From positions 1-64,000 of the forward strand of contig NZ_JAUSVX010000018.1 of NCBI RefSeq assembly GCF_030814995.1: a DNA stretch of 64,000 nt, written 5' to 3'. The translations under genes were made by a program, and so were the position numbers. Under the pieces are notes generated by a model that saw only the letters and a program-made list of their open reading frames with translations, had not been told where the DNA came from and made no database searches. This document shows positions 54,710 through 62,349 of the stretch, in pieces. This DNA is from Labrys wisconsinensis (lineage in GTDB: Bacteria; Pseudomonadota; Alphaproteobacteria; Rhizobiales; Labraceae). Position 1 is the first letter of the stretch. The number at the start of each line of letters is the position of its first letter.

Positions 54710-55384
54710 ATGACCCCGAACGAGAAATCCCTCATCGAGGATCTGTTCAACCGCATCCGCGCGACACAGCTGCCGCAGCGGGACGCGGAAGCCGACCAGC
54801 TCATCGCCGCGGAGATGGCCAAGACGCCGGCCGCCGCCTATGTGCTGGCCCAGACCGTGCTGGTGCAGGACCAGGCGCTGCGCGAGGCGCACGAGCGCAT
54901 CAAGGCGGCCGAGGCCGCGGCGCAACAGGCCCAGCAGCCCCAAGCCCAGCCCCAGAGCCAGGGCTCCTTCCTCGACCGCTTCGGCGGCGGGGGCGCGAGC
55001 CAGGGCGCCGTGCCGCGCACCGGCCCGGCCGATGCGCCCACGGCCCAGGCCGGGGGCGGAGGCGGAGGCTTCATGCGCGGCGCGCTGACGACGGCGGCCG
55101 GCGTCGCGGGCGGGGCGCTGCTGTTCGAGGGCGTGCGCTCGCTCTTCGGCGGCGGGGGCGGCCTGCTCGGCGGCGGCGGCCTGTTCGGCGGCGGCAATGC
55201 CGGCGGCTCCTTCCTCGGCGGCCCCTGGGGCGGCCAGCCGGAGACCGTGGTCAACGAGACCATCATCAACGAGAATCCGGGCGACAACGATGCCGGGCCG
55301 GACCTTGCCAGCTACGACGACACCGATTCCGACGGCGACTGGTCCGACGACGGCTCGGACGACAGCGGCGACAGCTACGCCTGA
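54710..55384 (+). CDS. DUF2076 family protein
   Basis: 224 residues. The N-terminal helical part (MTPNEKSLIEDLFNRIRATQ, then AKTPAAAYVLAQTVLVQDQA) is the family mark. The middle is Gln/Gly-rich (QQAQQPQAQ), and the C-terminal half has Gly-rich stretches and an acidic tail rich in Asp/Ser. Members are periplasmic or membrane-associated in other genera, but no signal peptide is seen here. A hydrophobic Gly-Ala stretch (about 125-150) may touch the membrane. Function is unknown. Confidence 0.9.
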   Translation: MTPNEKSLIEDLFNRIRATQLPQRDAEADQLIAAEMAKTPAAAYVLAQTVLVQDQALREAHERIKAAEAAAQQAQQPQAQPQSQGSFLDRFGGGGASQGAVPRTGPADAPTAQAGGGGGGFMRGALTTAAGVAGGALLFEGVRSLFGGGGGLLGGGGLFGGGNAGGSFLGGPWGGQPETVVNETIINENPGDNDAGPDLASYDDTDSDGDWSDDGSDDSGDSYA

Positions 55385-55477
55385 CCCGGACGGGAACAGC
55401 TTGGCAAGATTTGCCGGCTAGAACGGTTCGGAGGCCGTCCCTGCCCTCGGACGGAGTGTTGCGTTTGAGTCGTCGGG

Positions 55478-56293
55478 ATGCGGGCCCTCTCCAAGCTGGC
55501 GATCGTCATCGTCGTCGCGATGAACCTGGCGGGCCTGCATGCGGTCACCGGCTGGGCGGCGGCGCTTGCCGCCCTGTCCCTGGCGGGCCTGCTGATCCTC
55601 GCCCGCATGGGCGTCCTGCCGCTCGGCGGGCCGCGGCAGGCCTGGCTGAAGGAGATGCTGCGCCATCGCGCCGCCCTGACCAAGCGCTTCCGCCAGGTGG
55701 TGCGCGTCAACGCCTATGGCTATGAGGACCTCGGCAAGTGGCACGAGGAGCTCGGGCGCTTCCGCCGCTCGGTCGGCCTGACGCTCGAGCCGAAGCGGCA
55801 GGCCGCCTTCGAGAAGCTGGCGACGCGGACGGTGCGCGCCTGGGCGGCCGCCGCCGACACGCAGCCCCTGGCCGACGACATCCATGCCATGACGCCGGAG
55901 GACTACGAGCACCGCTGCGCCGAGATCCTGCGCCGCGCCGGCTGGGACGCCGAGGTCACCGGCCAGTCCGGCGACCAGGGCGTCGACGTGGTGGCCGCGC
56001 GCGGCGGGCTCACCGTCGCCGTCCAGTGCAAGCTGCATTTCTCCGGCCCGGTCGGCAACAAGGCGGTGCAGGAGGTGCATGCCGCCGCCGGCTTCATCGA
56101 GGCGGCCCATGCCGTGGTGGTCAGCAACGGCGACTATACCCGCTCGGCCGAGCACCTGGCGCAGAAGCTCGGTGTGCTGCTGCTGCACCATTCCGAGCTT
56201 GCCGGGCTGGAGGCCCTGCTGGCGCGGCCGGGCCGGGCGCAGCCCGAGCGCCGGCGCGACGAGACGCTGTCGCTGAGCGTCGGCGGAGAGTAG
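55478..56293 (+). CDS. Membrane-anchored Mrr-like restriction endonuclease
   Basis: 271 residues. Two adjacent hydrophobic helices (about 5-21 and 26-45) anchor the protein, and the rest should face the cytoplasm. The C-terminal half is a PD-(D/E)XK fold of the Mrr type: MTPEDYEHRCAEILRRAGW, SGDQGVDVVAARGG and VAVQCKLHFSGP (D-QxK catalytic residues), then HAVVVSNGDYTRSAEHLA. Mrr-type enzymes cut modified or foreign DNA. The membrane tether is unusual and might place cutting at DNA entry. It is a single gene without a methylase. Confidence 0.88.
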   Translation: MRALSKLAIVIVVAMNLAGLHAVTGWAAALAALSLAGLLILARMGVLPLGGPRQAWLKEMLRHRAALTKRFRQVVRVNAYGYEDLGKWHEELGRFRRSVGLTLEPKRQAAFEKLATRTVRAWAAAADTQPLADDIHAMTPEDYEHRCAEILRRAGWDAEVTGQSGDQGVDVVAARGGLTVAVQCKLHFSGPVGNKAVQEVHAAAGFIEAAHAVVVSNGDYTRSAEHLAQKLGVLLLHHSELAGLEALLARPGRAQPERRRDETLSLSVGGE

Positions 56294-56335
56294 GGCTCAG
56301 CAGGTGTCTGAAGATAAAAGCGCCGCGCTTTCCGC

Positions 56336-56467
56336 CGTCATGGCCGGGCTCGTCCCGGCCATCCACGCGAACGCGACGGCCAGCCAGACCCGGCGCGACG
56401 TCGGCCGGCGCCTTGTCGCCACCTGCCGGTGGTCGCGTGGATGGCCGGATCAAGTCCGGCCATGACG
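56336..56467. repeat. 132-bp intergenic palindromic repeat (rhizobial REP type)
   Basis: The outer arms, 56336-56370 and 56433-56467, are inverted repeats (31 of 35 positions match). Each arm also folds on itself around GGCCGG...CCGGCC. The pattern CGTCATGGCCGG plus CCGGCCATGACG is the kind of palindrome scattered in rhizobial intergenic regions. It lies between the convergent Mrr-like and SDR genes. A transcribed copy would form a long hairpin. Confidence 0.85.
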
Positions 56468-56496
56468 GACCGCCTCACTTGTGTCCGGACGACGCC

Positions 56497-57225
56497 TCAG
56501 AGGTCCTGCGCCTGCGGCAGCATGACGAGGTCGCGGATGGTGACGTTGGCCGGGCGCGTCAGCATGAACACGGCGGCCTCGGCCACGTCCTCCGAGCGCA
56601 GCCCCTCGCGGGCCGCGGCCTTGCGCTCGATCTCGGCCGGATCGTCGAGGCCCCAGAGCTCGTTCAGCACCATGCCCGGCGCCAGCGAGCCGACGCGGAC
56701 ATTGTGGGCGAGCACCTGGCGGCGCACGCCGTGGACGAAGGCCTGCACCGCGTGCTTGGTGGCGCTGTAGATCGGCTCCCAATGGATGGCCTGGTGGCCG
56801 GAGATCGAGCTCGTCACCAGGACGTCGCCGCTCCCCCGCGCGATCATGTGCGGCAGCACTGCCCTGACGGCACGAAAGACGCTGGAGACGTTGGTGGCGA
56901 TCATCCGATCCCACGCGTCCGGGTCGCCCTCGGCCGCCTCGCCCGCGATGTAGATGCCGGCATTGGCGAACAGCACGTCGACCGCGCCGAAATGGCCGAT
57001 GGCCCGCTCGATCAGGCCGTCGACCTCGGCCGGCACGGTCATGTCGGCAGCCACGACCAGCGGCTCGCCGCCGACGGCGGCCGCGACCTCCGCCAGGCGC
57101 TCGCGCGAGCGGGCGCTGAGGACGAGGCGCATGCCCTCCCGGGCGAAGGCGAGCGCCGTAGCCCGGCCGATTCCCGAGCTCGCGCCGGTGACGACGGCGA
57201 CCTTGCCGGACAATGAGACGGCCAT
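56497..57225 (-). CDS. Short-chain dehydrogenase/reductase
   Basis: 242 residues. Classical SDR: KVAVVTGASSGIGRATALAF (cofactor loop), NAGIYIAGEA, catalytic Ser in VLVTSSISGHQAIHW, and Tyr/Lys in YSATKHAVQAFVHGVRR. The C-terminal part (ANVTIRDLVMLPQAQDL) is that of the YdfG/serine-dehydrogenase-like subgroup, which uses NADP. The substrate is unknown. A GGAGG ribosome-binding site precedes the ATG at 57225. Confidence 0.93.
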   Translation of the reverse strand: MAVSLSGKVAVVTGASSGIGRATALAFAREGMRLVLSARSRERLAEVAAAVGGEPLVVAADMTVPAEVDGLIERAIGHFGAVDVLFANAGIYIAGEAAEGDPDAWDRMIATNVSSVFRAVRAVLPHMIARGSGDVLVTSSISGHQAIHWEPIYSATKHAVQAFVHGVRRQVLAHNVRVGSLAPGMVLNELWGLDDPAEIERKAAAREGLRSEDVAEAAVFMLTRPANVTIRDLVMLPQAQDL

Positions 57226-57394
57226 GACGAAGTCCTCCCTGGGTTGTTGCCGGCATGATGCGGGAAAGCAGGCGGTGGTCAATCGGCCCGCCATCGATGT
57301 GGGGGTACGCTCTCTCCGGCCTGCCGGAGGCGTGAGTTCCCGCGCCTCCACCGGGGACGGCGTCCTCCGCCCGCGCGCCCGAGGCTCGCGACGA

Positions 57395-58978
57395 TCAACG
57401 GGATGCCGGGAGTGCGATGCGTCGCCGGACGCCGATCGCGTCCAGGAAAGCCTCGTCGTGGCTCACGGCGATGAAGGCTCCATCGAAGTCCGCAAGGGCG
57501 TTTTCCAGCACCTCGATCGACGCAAGGTCCAGGTGGTTGGTCGGCTCGTCCAGCAGCAGGAGCTCGGGCGGGTGGCCGGCGAAGGCGCAGGCCAGGCCGG
57601 CGCGCATGCGCTCGCCGCCGCTGAGCGTCCCGGCGACCTGCAGCGCCGCCTGGTTGCGGAAGGCGAAGCGAGCCAGCGTCGCCCTGGACTCATGGACGGA
57701 CACTCCCGGATTCAGGCGGCGCAGATTGTCGAGAATCGTCGCCGCCGGGTCCAGCATCGCGACATGCTGGTCAAGGACGGCGATGCGGCCGGTCAAGCGG
57801 CGAACCTGGCCCGATGCGGGCAGCAGTTCGCCGGTGACGAGACGCAGCAACGTGGTCTTGCCGGAGCCGTTCGCGCCGCGGAGAGCAATCCGTTCCGGGC
57901 CGTGCACCTCGAAGGACAGAGGCCCGAACAGGCGCCGGCCGTCTTGGGCGACCACGACATCGCGGAGAGACAGCAAGTGCCGCCCGGCCGGCAGATCCGA
58001 CTTCGGCAGATCGATCGCGAGGGGAGTGAGCACCTCGAGGCGAGCCCGAGCGGTCTCCAGCGCCTGCGCCCGGTCAGCCAGCACGCGGTCGGCCAGATGG
58101 CTGCCGCGCGCGGCGCTGTGCTCCGCGCGTTCGGCCTGGGCATCGCTCAGGATCTTCGGAGCGTCGCCCCTGGCCCGCTTGGCGCGCCCCGAACTGTCGC
58201 GGCGGTCCTGCCGCTCCCTCGCCTTCTGCACATCGCGCGCCGTGCGCTTCAGGGCCTGCCCGGCCCTGTCGACCTCGGCCTCGACGCGGGCGTTGGCGGC
58301 ATCGCGCGCTTCGGCGAAGCCGGCCCAGGAGCCGCCGAACACCGTGACCCCGACCGGGGAAAGCGCGACGATCCGGTCCACCCCACCGAGCACGGCGCGG
58401 TCATGGCTGGCGACGATGATCCCGCCCCTCCAACCCTCCATGAGCCGATGCAGGATCATCCGTCCCTCGGCATCGAGATTGTTGGTCGGCTCGTCCAGCA
58501 GCAGAATGTCCGGCGCCTGGATCGACAGGCGGGCGATGGCGATCCGCGTGCGCTCGCCGCCGCTGAGAGAAGCGATGGTCCTGTCGAGAGGCAGGGTCGG
58601 CAGGCCGCTCTCGGTCAACGCCGCCTCCACCCGCGAGGGCACGCTCCAGTCGGCCTCGGCGGCATCGTCGAGGGAGCCGACGCCGTCTTCGAGACGGCGC
58701 AGGCGCGCGAAGGCGCCGGCGACGCCCAACGCATCGGCGACGGTCAGGGAGTCGTCGGCCGCCTGTACGAGCATTCCGACCGAGCCCGCCCGCCACACCG
58801 TGCCGGCCGCCGGCTCGATCTCGCCCGCGATCAGACGCAGCAGGGTGGACTTTCCGCTGCCGTTGCGGCCGACGAGACCCAGCCGTTCCCGGCCGAGAGC
58901 GAGCGTCAGGCCGTCGAACAGCGGTTGGCCGTCAGGGGTGACGAGGGCGACGGACTCCAGCGTGAGCAGGGCGGTCAT
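57395..58978 (-). CDS. ABC-F family ATPase (duplicated ATP-binding domains)
   Basis: 527 residues with two ABC domains. The first has [19 protein letters not shown] and [20 protein letters not shown], and the second [20 protein letters not shown] and [17 protein letters not shown], with Walker B in [15 protein letters not shown] and [16 protein letters not shown]. The linker between them is charged and basic. No transmembrane part exists, so it is a ribosome-acting ABC-F protein (translation factor or antibiotic protection) rather than an exporter. It stands alone. Confidence 0.93.
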   Translation of the reverse strand: MTALLTLESVALVTPDGQPLFDGLTLALGRERLGLVGRNGSGKSTLLRLIAGEIEPAAGTVWRAGSVGMLVQAADDSLTVADALGVAGAFARLRRLEDGVGSLDDAAEADWSVPSRVEAALTESGLPTLPLDRTIASLSGGERTRIAIARLSIQAPDILLLDEPTNNLDAEGRMILHRLMEGWRGGIIVASHDRAVLGGVDRIVALSPVGVTVFGGSWAGFAEARDAANARVEAEVDRAGQALKRTARDVQKARERQDRRDSSGRAKRARGDAPKILSDAQAERAEHSAARGSHLADRVLADRAQALETARARLEVLTPLAIDLPKSDLPAGRHLLSLRDVVVAQDGRRLFGPLSFEVHGPERIALRGANGSGKTTLLRLVTGELLPASGQVRRLTGRIAVLDQHVAMLDPAATILDNLRRLNPGVSVHESRATLARFAFRNQAALQVAGTLSGGERMRAGLACAFAGHPPELLLLDEPTNHLDLASIEVLENALADFDGAFIAVSHDEAFLDAIGVRRRIALPASR

Positions 58979-59265
58979 GGACGGTTCTCGAAAGGGACGG
59001 GATGCGCAAAGCGATCGGCTCGGCGATGTCCATTTCGGCCTCCATGACGGCGTGTCGACGTGGGCTACCTAGAAGCTCGCGGGGGTGAGCGCAAGGGGGT
59101 GGCCGCGATGGCGCCGAGCGCCGACGCTTCATCTCGCCGATGCCGAAGCGGGCCATCGAATTGTATGGAGCGTCATCGGAACCCCGAACCGCGCCGTCCG
59201 GGCTCGGCCGCCCGTCCGGACATGGAAGAGGTCCGGCTCCCGCGCTGGCGGCCAGTCGACATGCC

Positions 59266-59297
59266 TTGACATTGTTCTATTTATCATAGAACAATGT
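59266..59297 (+). promoter_or_regulatory. Promoter overlapped by a perfect 12-bp inverted repeat
   Basis: ACATTGTTCTAT (59269-59280), a 5-nt loop, ATAGAACAATGT (59286-59297). It overlaps a perfect -35 TTGACA (59266-59271) and ends 4 nt before the start codon of the HTH gene. The position means a bound repressor would block both polymerase and the start of translation. The gap 58979-59265 upstream holds no supported gene. Confidence 0.75.
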
Positions 59298-59301
59298 TCG
59301 T

Positions 59302-59868
59302 ATGACAGGCGACGAGCTGAAGGCGATCCTCGATGCCGCCGGGCTGTCCCAGGCGGATTTCGCCCGGCTGCTCGGCGTGACCTCGCGGGCGGTGAATCTG
59401 TGGATGGTCGGCGACCGCGCGATCCCCGGACCTGCCGAGGCCTATCTGCGGCTCCTCGGCGCCTTGCCGCCGAACCTGCGCCAGGCGGAGCTGGCGCGCC
59501 TGCGGGAAAGGAAGCCTCCCATGCGCGAAGGCATGTATGGAATCGAGTTCCAATCAGGATCGGGAGCCGGGATCGGCGTCCTCGTCCTGGAGAACGGCCG
59601 CGCCTATGGCGTGGATGCCGGCGGCGTGAAATATGACGGCGGCTATGTCTATGACGACAAGACGGGGTTCGCCGAGCTGTCGCTGAAGCTGACCTTCGCC
59701 CCGAACACGCCGGCCGTGTTCGGGATCCGCCATCCCTATGAATGGGCGATCGACGTCAGCACCAGGCTCGACCCGCGTCAGGAGCGGGGACGCCTGCGCC
59801 TCGCGACGCCGATCGGGCCGACCGTCGACGTCCAGTACCGCTATCTCCGCTCGCTGCCCGACGCCTGA
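59302..59868 (+). CDS. HTH regulator with a GrlR-like C-terminal domain
   Basis: 188 residues. Residues 1-60 are an XRE-type HTH (AAGLSQADFARLLGVTSRAV, then NLWMVGDRAIPGPAEAYL). Residues about 74-185 (MREGMYGIEFQSGSGAGIGV, then VLVLENGRAYGVDAGGVKYD) resemble the small beta-barrel of GrlR-type negative regulators. The ATG at 59302 is 4 nt beyond a perfect palindrome, so autoregulation is likely. The signal sensed by the barrel is unknown. The neighbouring gene is comM/yifB 72 nt downstream, which may be cotranscribed. Confidence 0.78.
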   Translation: MTGDELKAILDAAGLSQADFARLLGVTSRAVNLWMVGDRAIPGPAEAYLRLLGALPPNLRQAELARLRERKPPMREGMYGIEFQSGSGAGIGVLVLENGRAYGVDAGGVKYDGGYVYDDKTGFAELSLKLTFAPNTPAVFGIRHPYEWAIDVSTRLDPRQERGRLRLATPIGPTVDVQYRYLRSLPDA

Positions 59869-59940
59869 TCCGCGGGGCGGCGGCCATCTTGGCCTCCCGC
59901 CGCCTTTGCCGCTATCGTGCCCCGGGGTTGAGGGACAGGC

Positions 59941-61485
59941 ATGGTTGCGCGCGTGGCGACGGTGGCGTTCGAGGGCATCGAGGCGCGCCATGTGGACGTG
60001 CAGGTGCAGATCAGCCACGGCTCGGTCGTGTTCACCCTGGTCGGCCTGCCCGACAAGGCCGTGTCGGAGGCGCGCGAGCGGGTGCGGGCGGCGCTGGTCG
60101 CCTCCGGGCTCGCCCTGCCGGCCAAGCGCATCACCGTCAACCTCGCTCCCGCCGACCTGCCGAAGGAAGGCAGCCATTTCGACCTGCCGATCGCCCTCGG
60201 GGTGATGGCGGCGATGGGCGCGATCCCGCCGGACGCGCTCGAGGGCTATTGCGTGCTGGGCGAGCTCGCGCTCGACGGCACCATCACGGCCGTGTCCGGC
60301 GCGCTGCCGGCGGCGGTGGCGGCAAACGGGCGCGGCCTCGGCCTGATCTGCCCGGCGGCCTGCGGCTCGGAGGCGGCCTGGGCCGCCGCCGACATGGCCG
60401 TGCTGGCGCCGCGCTCGCTGATCCAGCTCGCCAACCATTTCAAGGGCACGCAGATCCTGTCGCGGCCGCAGCCGCGGGTGGCGGCCCCGGCCGGCGCCCT
60501 GCCCGACCTCGCCGACATCAAGGGCCAGGAGACCGCCAAGCGCGCTCTCGAAGTGGCGGCGGCCGGCGGCCACAATCTGCTGATGGTCGGCCCGCCGGGC
60601 TCGGGCAAGTCGATGCTGGCGAGCCGGCTGCCCTCCATCCTGCCGCCGCTCGGCCCGCGCGAGCTCCTGGACGTGTCGATGATCCATTCGGTCGCCGGGG
60701 CGATCGCCGGCGGCGCGCTGACCGACCGGCGGCCGTTCCGCGCCCCGCACCATTCGGCCTCGATGGCGGCGCTGGTCGGCGGCGGCCTGCACGCCAGGCC
60801 GGGCGAGGTGTCGCTCGCCCATCACGGCGTGCTGTTCCTCGACGAATTGCCGGAGTTCCAGCCGCAGGCGCTGGACGCCCTGCGCCAGCCGCTGGAATCC
60901 GGCCGGGCGGTGATCGCCCGCGCCAATGCGCGCGTCGCCTATCCCGCCCGGGTGCAGCTCATCGCGGCGATGAACCCGTGCCGCTGCGGCAAGGCCGACG
61001 AGCCCGGCTATGCCTGCCGGCGCGGCCCGGTGGAGCGCTGCGCCGCCGACTACCAGGCGCGCATCTCCGGCCCGCTGCTCGACCGCATCGACCTCGTGAT
61101 CGAGGTGCCGGCGGTCTCGGCCGCCGACCTGATCCTGCCGCCGCCGGCGGAGGGCTCGGCCGAGGTCGCCGTCCGTGTCGCAGCGGCGCGGGCGCTCGCC
61201 GGGGCCCGCTACGCCGCGCTCGGCCTGCCGGAAGCCTCGACCAATGCGGATGTGCCGCCGGCGATCATCGAAGAGGTGGCACGGCCGAAAGGACCGGCGC
61301 TGGCGATCCTGCGCGAGGCGGCCGAGGCGATGCGCCTCTCGGCCCGCGGCTTCCACCGGGTGCTGCGCGTCGCCCGCACCCTCGCCGACCTCGACGGGGA
61401 GGAAGCCGTCGGACGCATCCACGTCGCCGAGGCGTTGAGCTACCGGGCGCGGACGGACCGGCAGGCGGGGATGGCGCGGGCGTAG
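59941..61485 (+). CDS. comM: YifB/ComM-family Mg-chelatase-like AAA ATPase
   Basis: 514 residues. ComM is a hexameric helicase that promotes branch migration during natural transformation; in many species it is annotated YifB. The sequence shows MVARVATVAFEGIEARHVDV, an N-terminal Lon-like part, the Walker A in MVGPPGSGKSMLASRLPSIL, and RAPHHSASMAALVGGG. GVLFLDELPEFQPQALDALR is Walker B, and AAMNPCRCGKADEPGYACRR holds the Cys cluster. All core motifs are intact. Confidence 0.95.
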   Translation: MVARVATVAFEGIEARHVDVQVQISHGSVVFTLVGLPDKAVSEARERVRAALVASGLALPAKRITVNLAPADLPKEGSHFDLPIALGVMAAMGAIPPDALEGYCVLGELALDGTITAVSGALPAAVAANGRGLGLICPAACGSEAAWAAADMAVLAPRSLIQLANHFKGTQILSRPQPRVAAPAGALPDLADIKGQETAKRALEVAAAGGHNLLMVGPPGSGKSMLASRLPSILPPLGPRELLDVSMIHSVAGAIAGGALTDRRPFRAPHHSASMAALVGGGLHARPGEVSLAHHGVLFLDELPEFQPQALDALRQPLESGRAVIARANARVAYPARVQLIAAMNPCRCGKADEPGYACRRGPVERCAADYQARISGPLLDRIDLVIEVPAVSAADLILPPPAEGSAEVAVRVAAARALAGARYAALGLPEASTNADVPPAIIEEVARPKGPALAILREAAEAMRLSARGFHRVLRVARTLADLDGEEAVGRIHVAEALSYRARTDRQAGMARA

Positions 61486-61516
61486 ATCGCCCGCAACGCG
61501 GCGGACATGCCGGTCA

Positions 61517-62155
61517 TCACCGTTGCAGCCGCGTCGGCTTGTCCGTGTACAGAAGCTGGTGGCGTTCGCTCGCCTCGGCCCAGGATGTCGGGAGCCTCGG
61601 CGGGCCGTGGCGGTGCTCCTCCAGGGCGATGCGGACCTGCCGGGCGGCGATCTCGGCCGGCACCCGCCCGACGCCTGTCCCCATCCCGGGGAAAGCGACG
61701 ATCCCGAGATGGTCCGCCAGCCTCTGCCCGGCCAGAGGTCCATCCGGAAACACACCGCGCCGGACCAGAAGCAGGACCGCGCGGGTGGCGAGATAGGGGT
61801 TGATCGTCTGGGCGCCGAGCGCCATCGGCACGCGCATGGTGGGCGCAGCGATCAGGTAGGGCGTCTGCGGATCGGATGTCTCCACGATATCGGCGGTGCC
61901 GACGAGCAGTTCGCCGTCGTGACGCATCAGAATCGCGCGCCGCAGCCGATCCTGAACCGCCCGCCCGAAGCGCTCGACATAGAGGGCATCGATGCCGCCA
62001 TCCATGAAGCCGAAGCTGTTCGCCGGGCTGACGACGGCATCGCAGCGGACGTCGAAGATCGAGCCGCGATGCACGCTCACGCCGTCGAGATGGCCGCAAT
62101 GCTCGACCCAGGCCTCCGCCAGCCTGGCATCGGGCGCGGTCAGAACGAACCTCAC
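61517..62155 (-). CDS. Macro-domain-like (ADP-ribose-binding fold) protein
   Basis: 212 residues. The phosphate-binding loop and core strands are visible: VRCDAVVSPANSFGFMDGGI, then DALYVERFGRAVQDRLRR. AFPGMGTGVGRVPAEIAARQ is the C-terminal loop. It most resembles the tail-proximal macro-domain subgroup of deinococci and phages. The start is the GTG at 62155, decided by a consensus AAGGAGAG ribosome-binding site 8 nt upstream, whereas upstream ATGs lack one. Its ligand (ADP-ribose or a related nucleotide) is not established. It is divergent from the histidine kinase gene. Confidence 0.85.
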   Translation of the reverse strand: MRFVLTAPDARLAEAWVEHCGHLDGVSVHRGSIFDVRCDAVVSPANSFGFMDGGIDALYVERFGRAVQDRLRRAILMRHDGELLVGTADIVETSDPQTPYLIAAPTMRVPMALGAQTINPYLATRAVLLLVRRGVFPDGPLAGQRLADHLGIVAFPGMGTGVGRVPAEIAARQVRIALEEHRHGPPRLPTSWAEASERHQLLYTDKPTRLQR

Positions 62156-62349
62156 GGCGAGACTCTCCTTGGGACGCTCGCCCCTGGATAGCATGTGCAC
62201 GCCTCGCCGGCCGAGCGCGCCGTGAAGGCCTGCTCGGCCGGTTCGACGCACTGCCCGCCGCAAGCCTTTCGCAACATCTCGGGCCTAGCCTCGTTTGTCA
62301 CGGCAGGAGCGCCCGGCGATGCCCGGGCTCGCGCGAGGACAGGACGACG

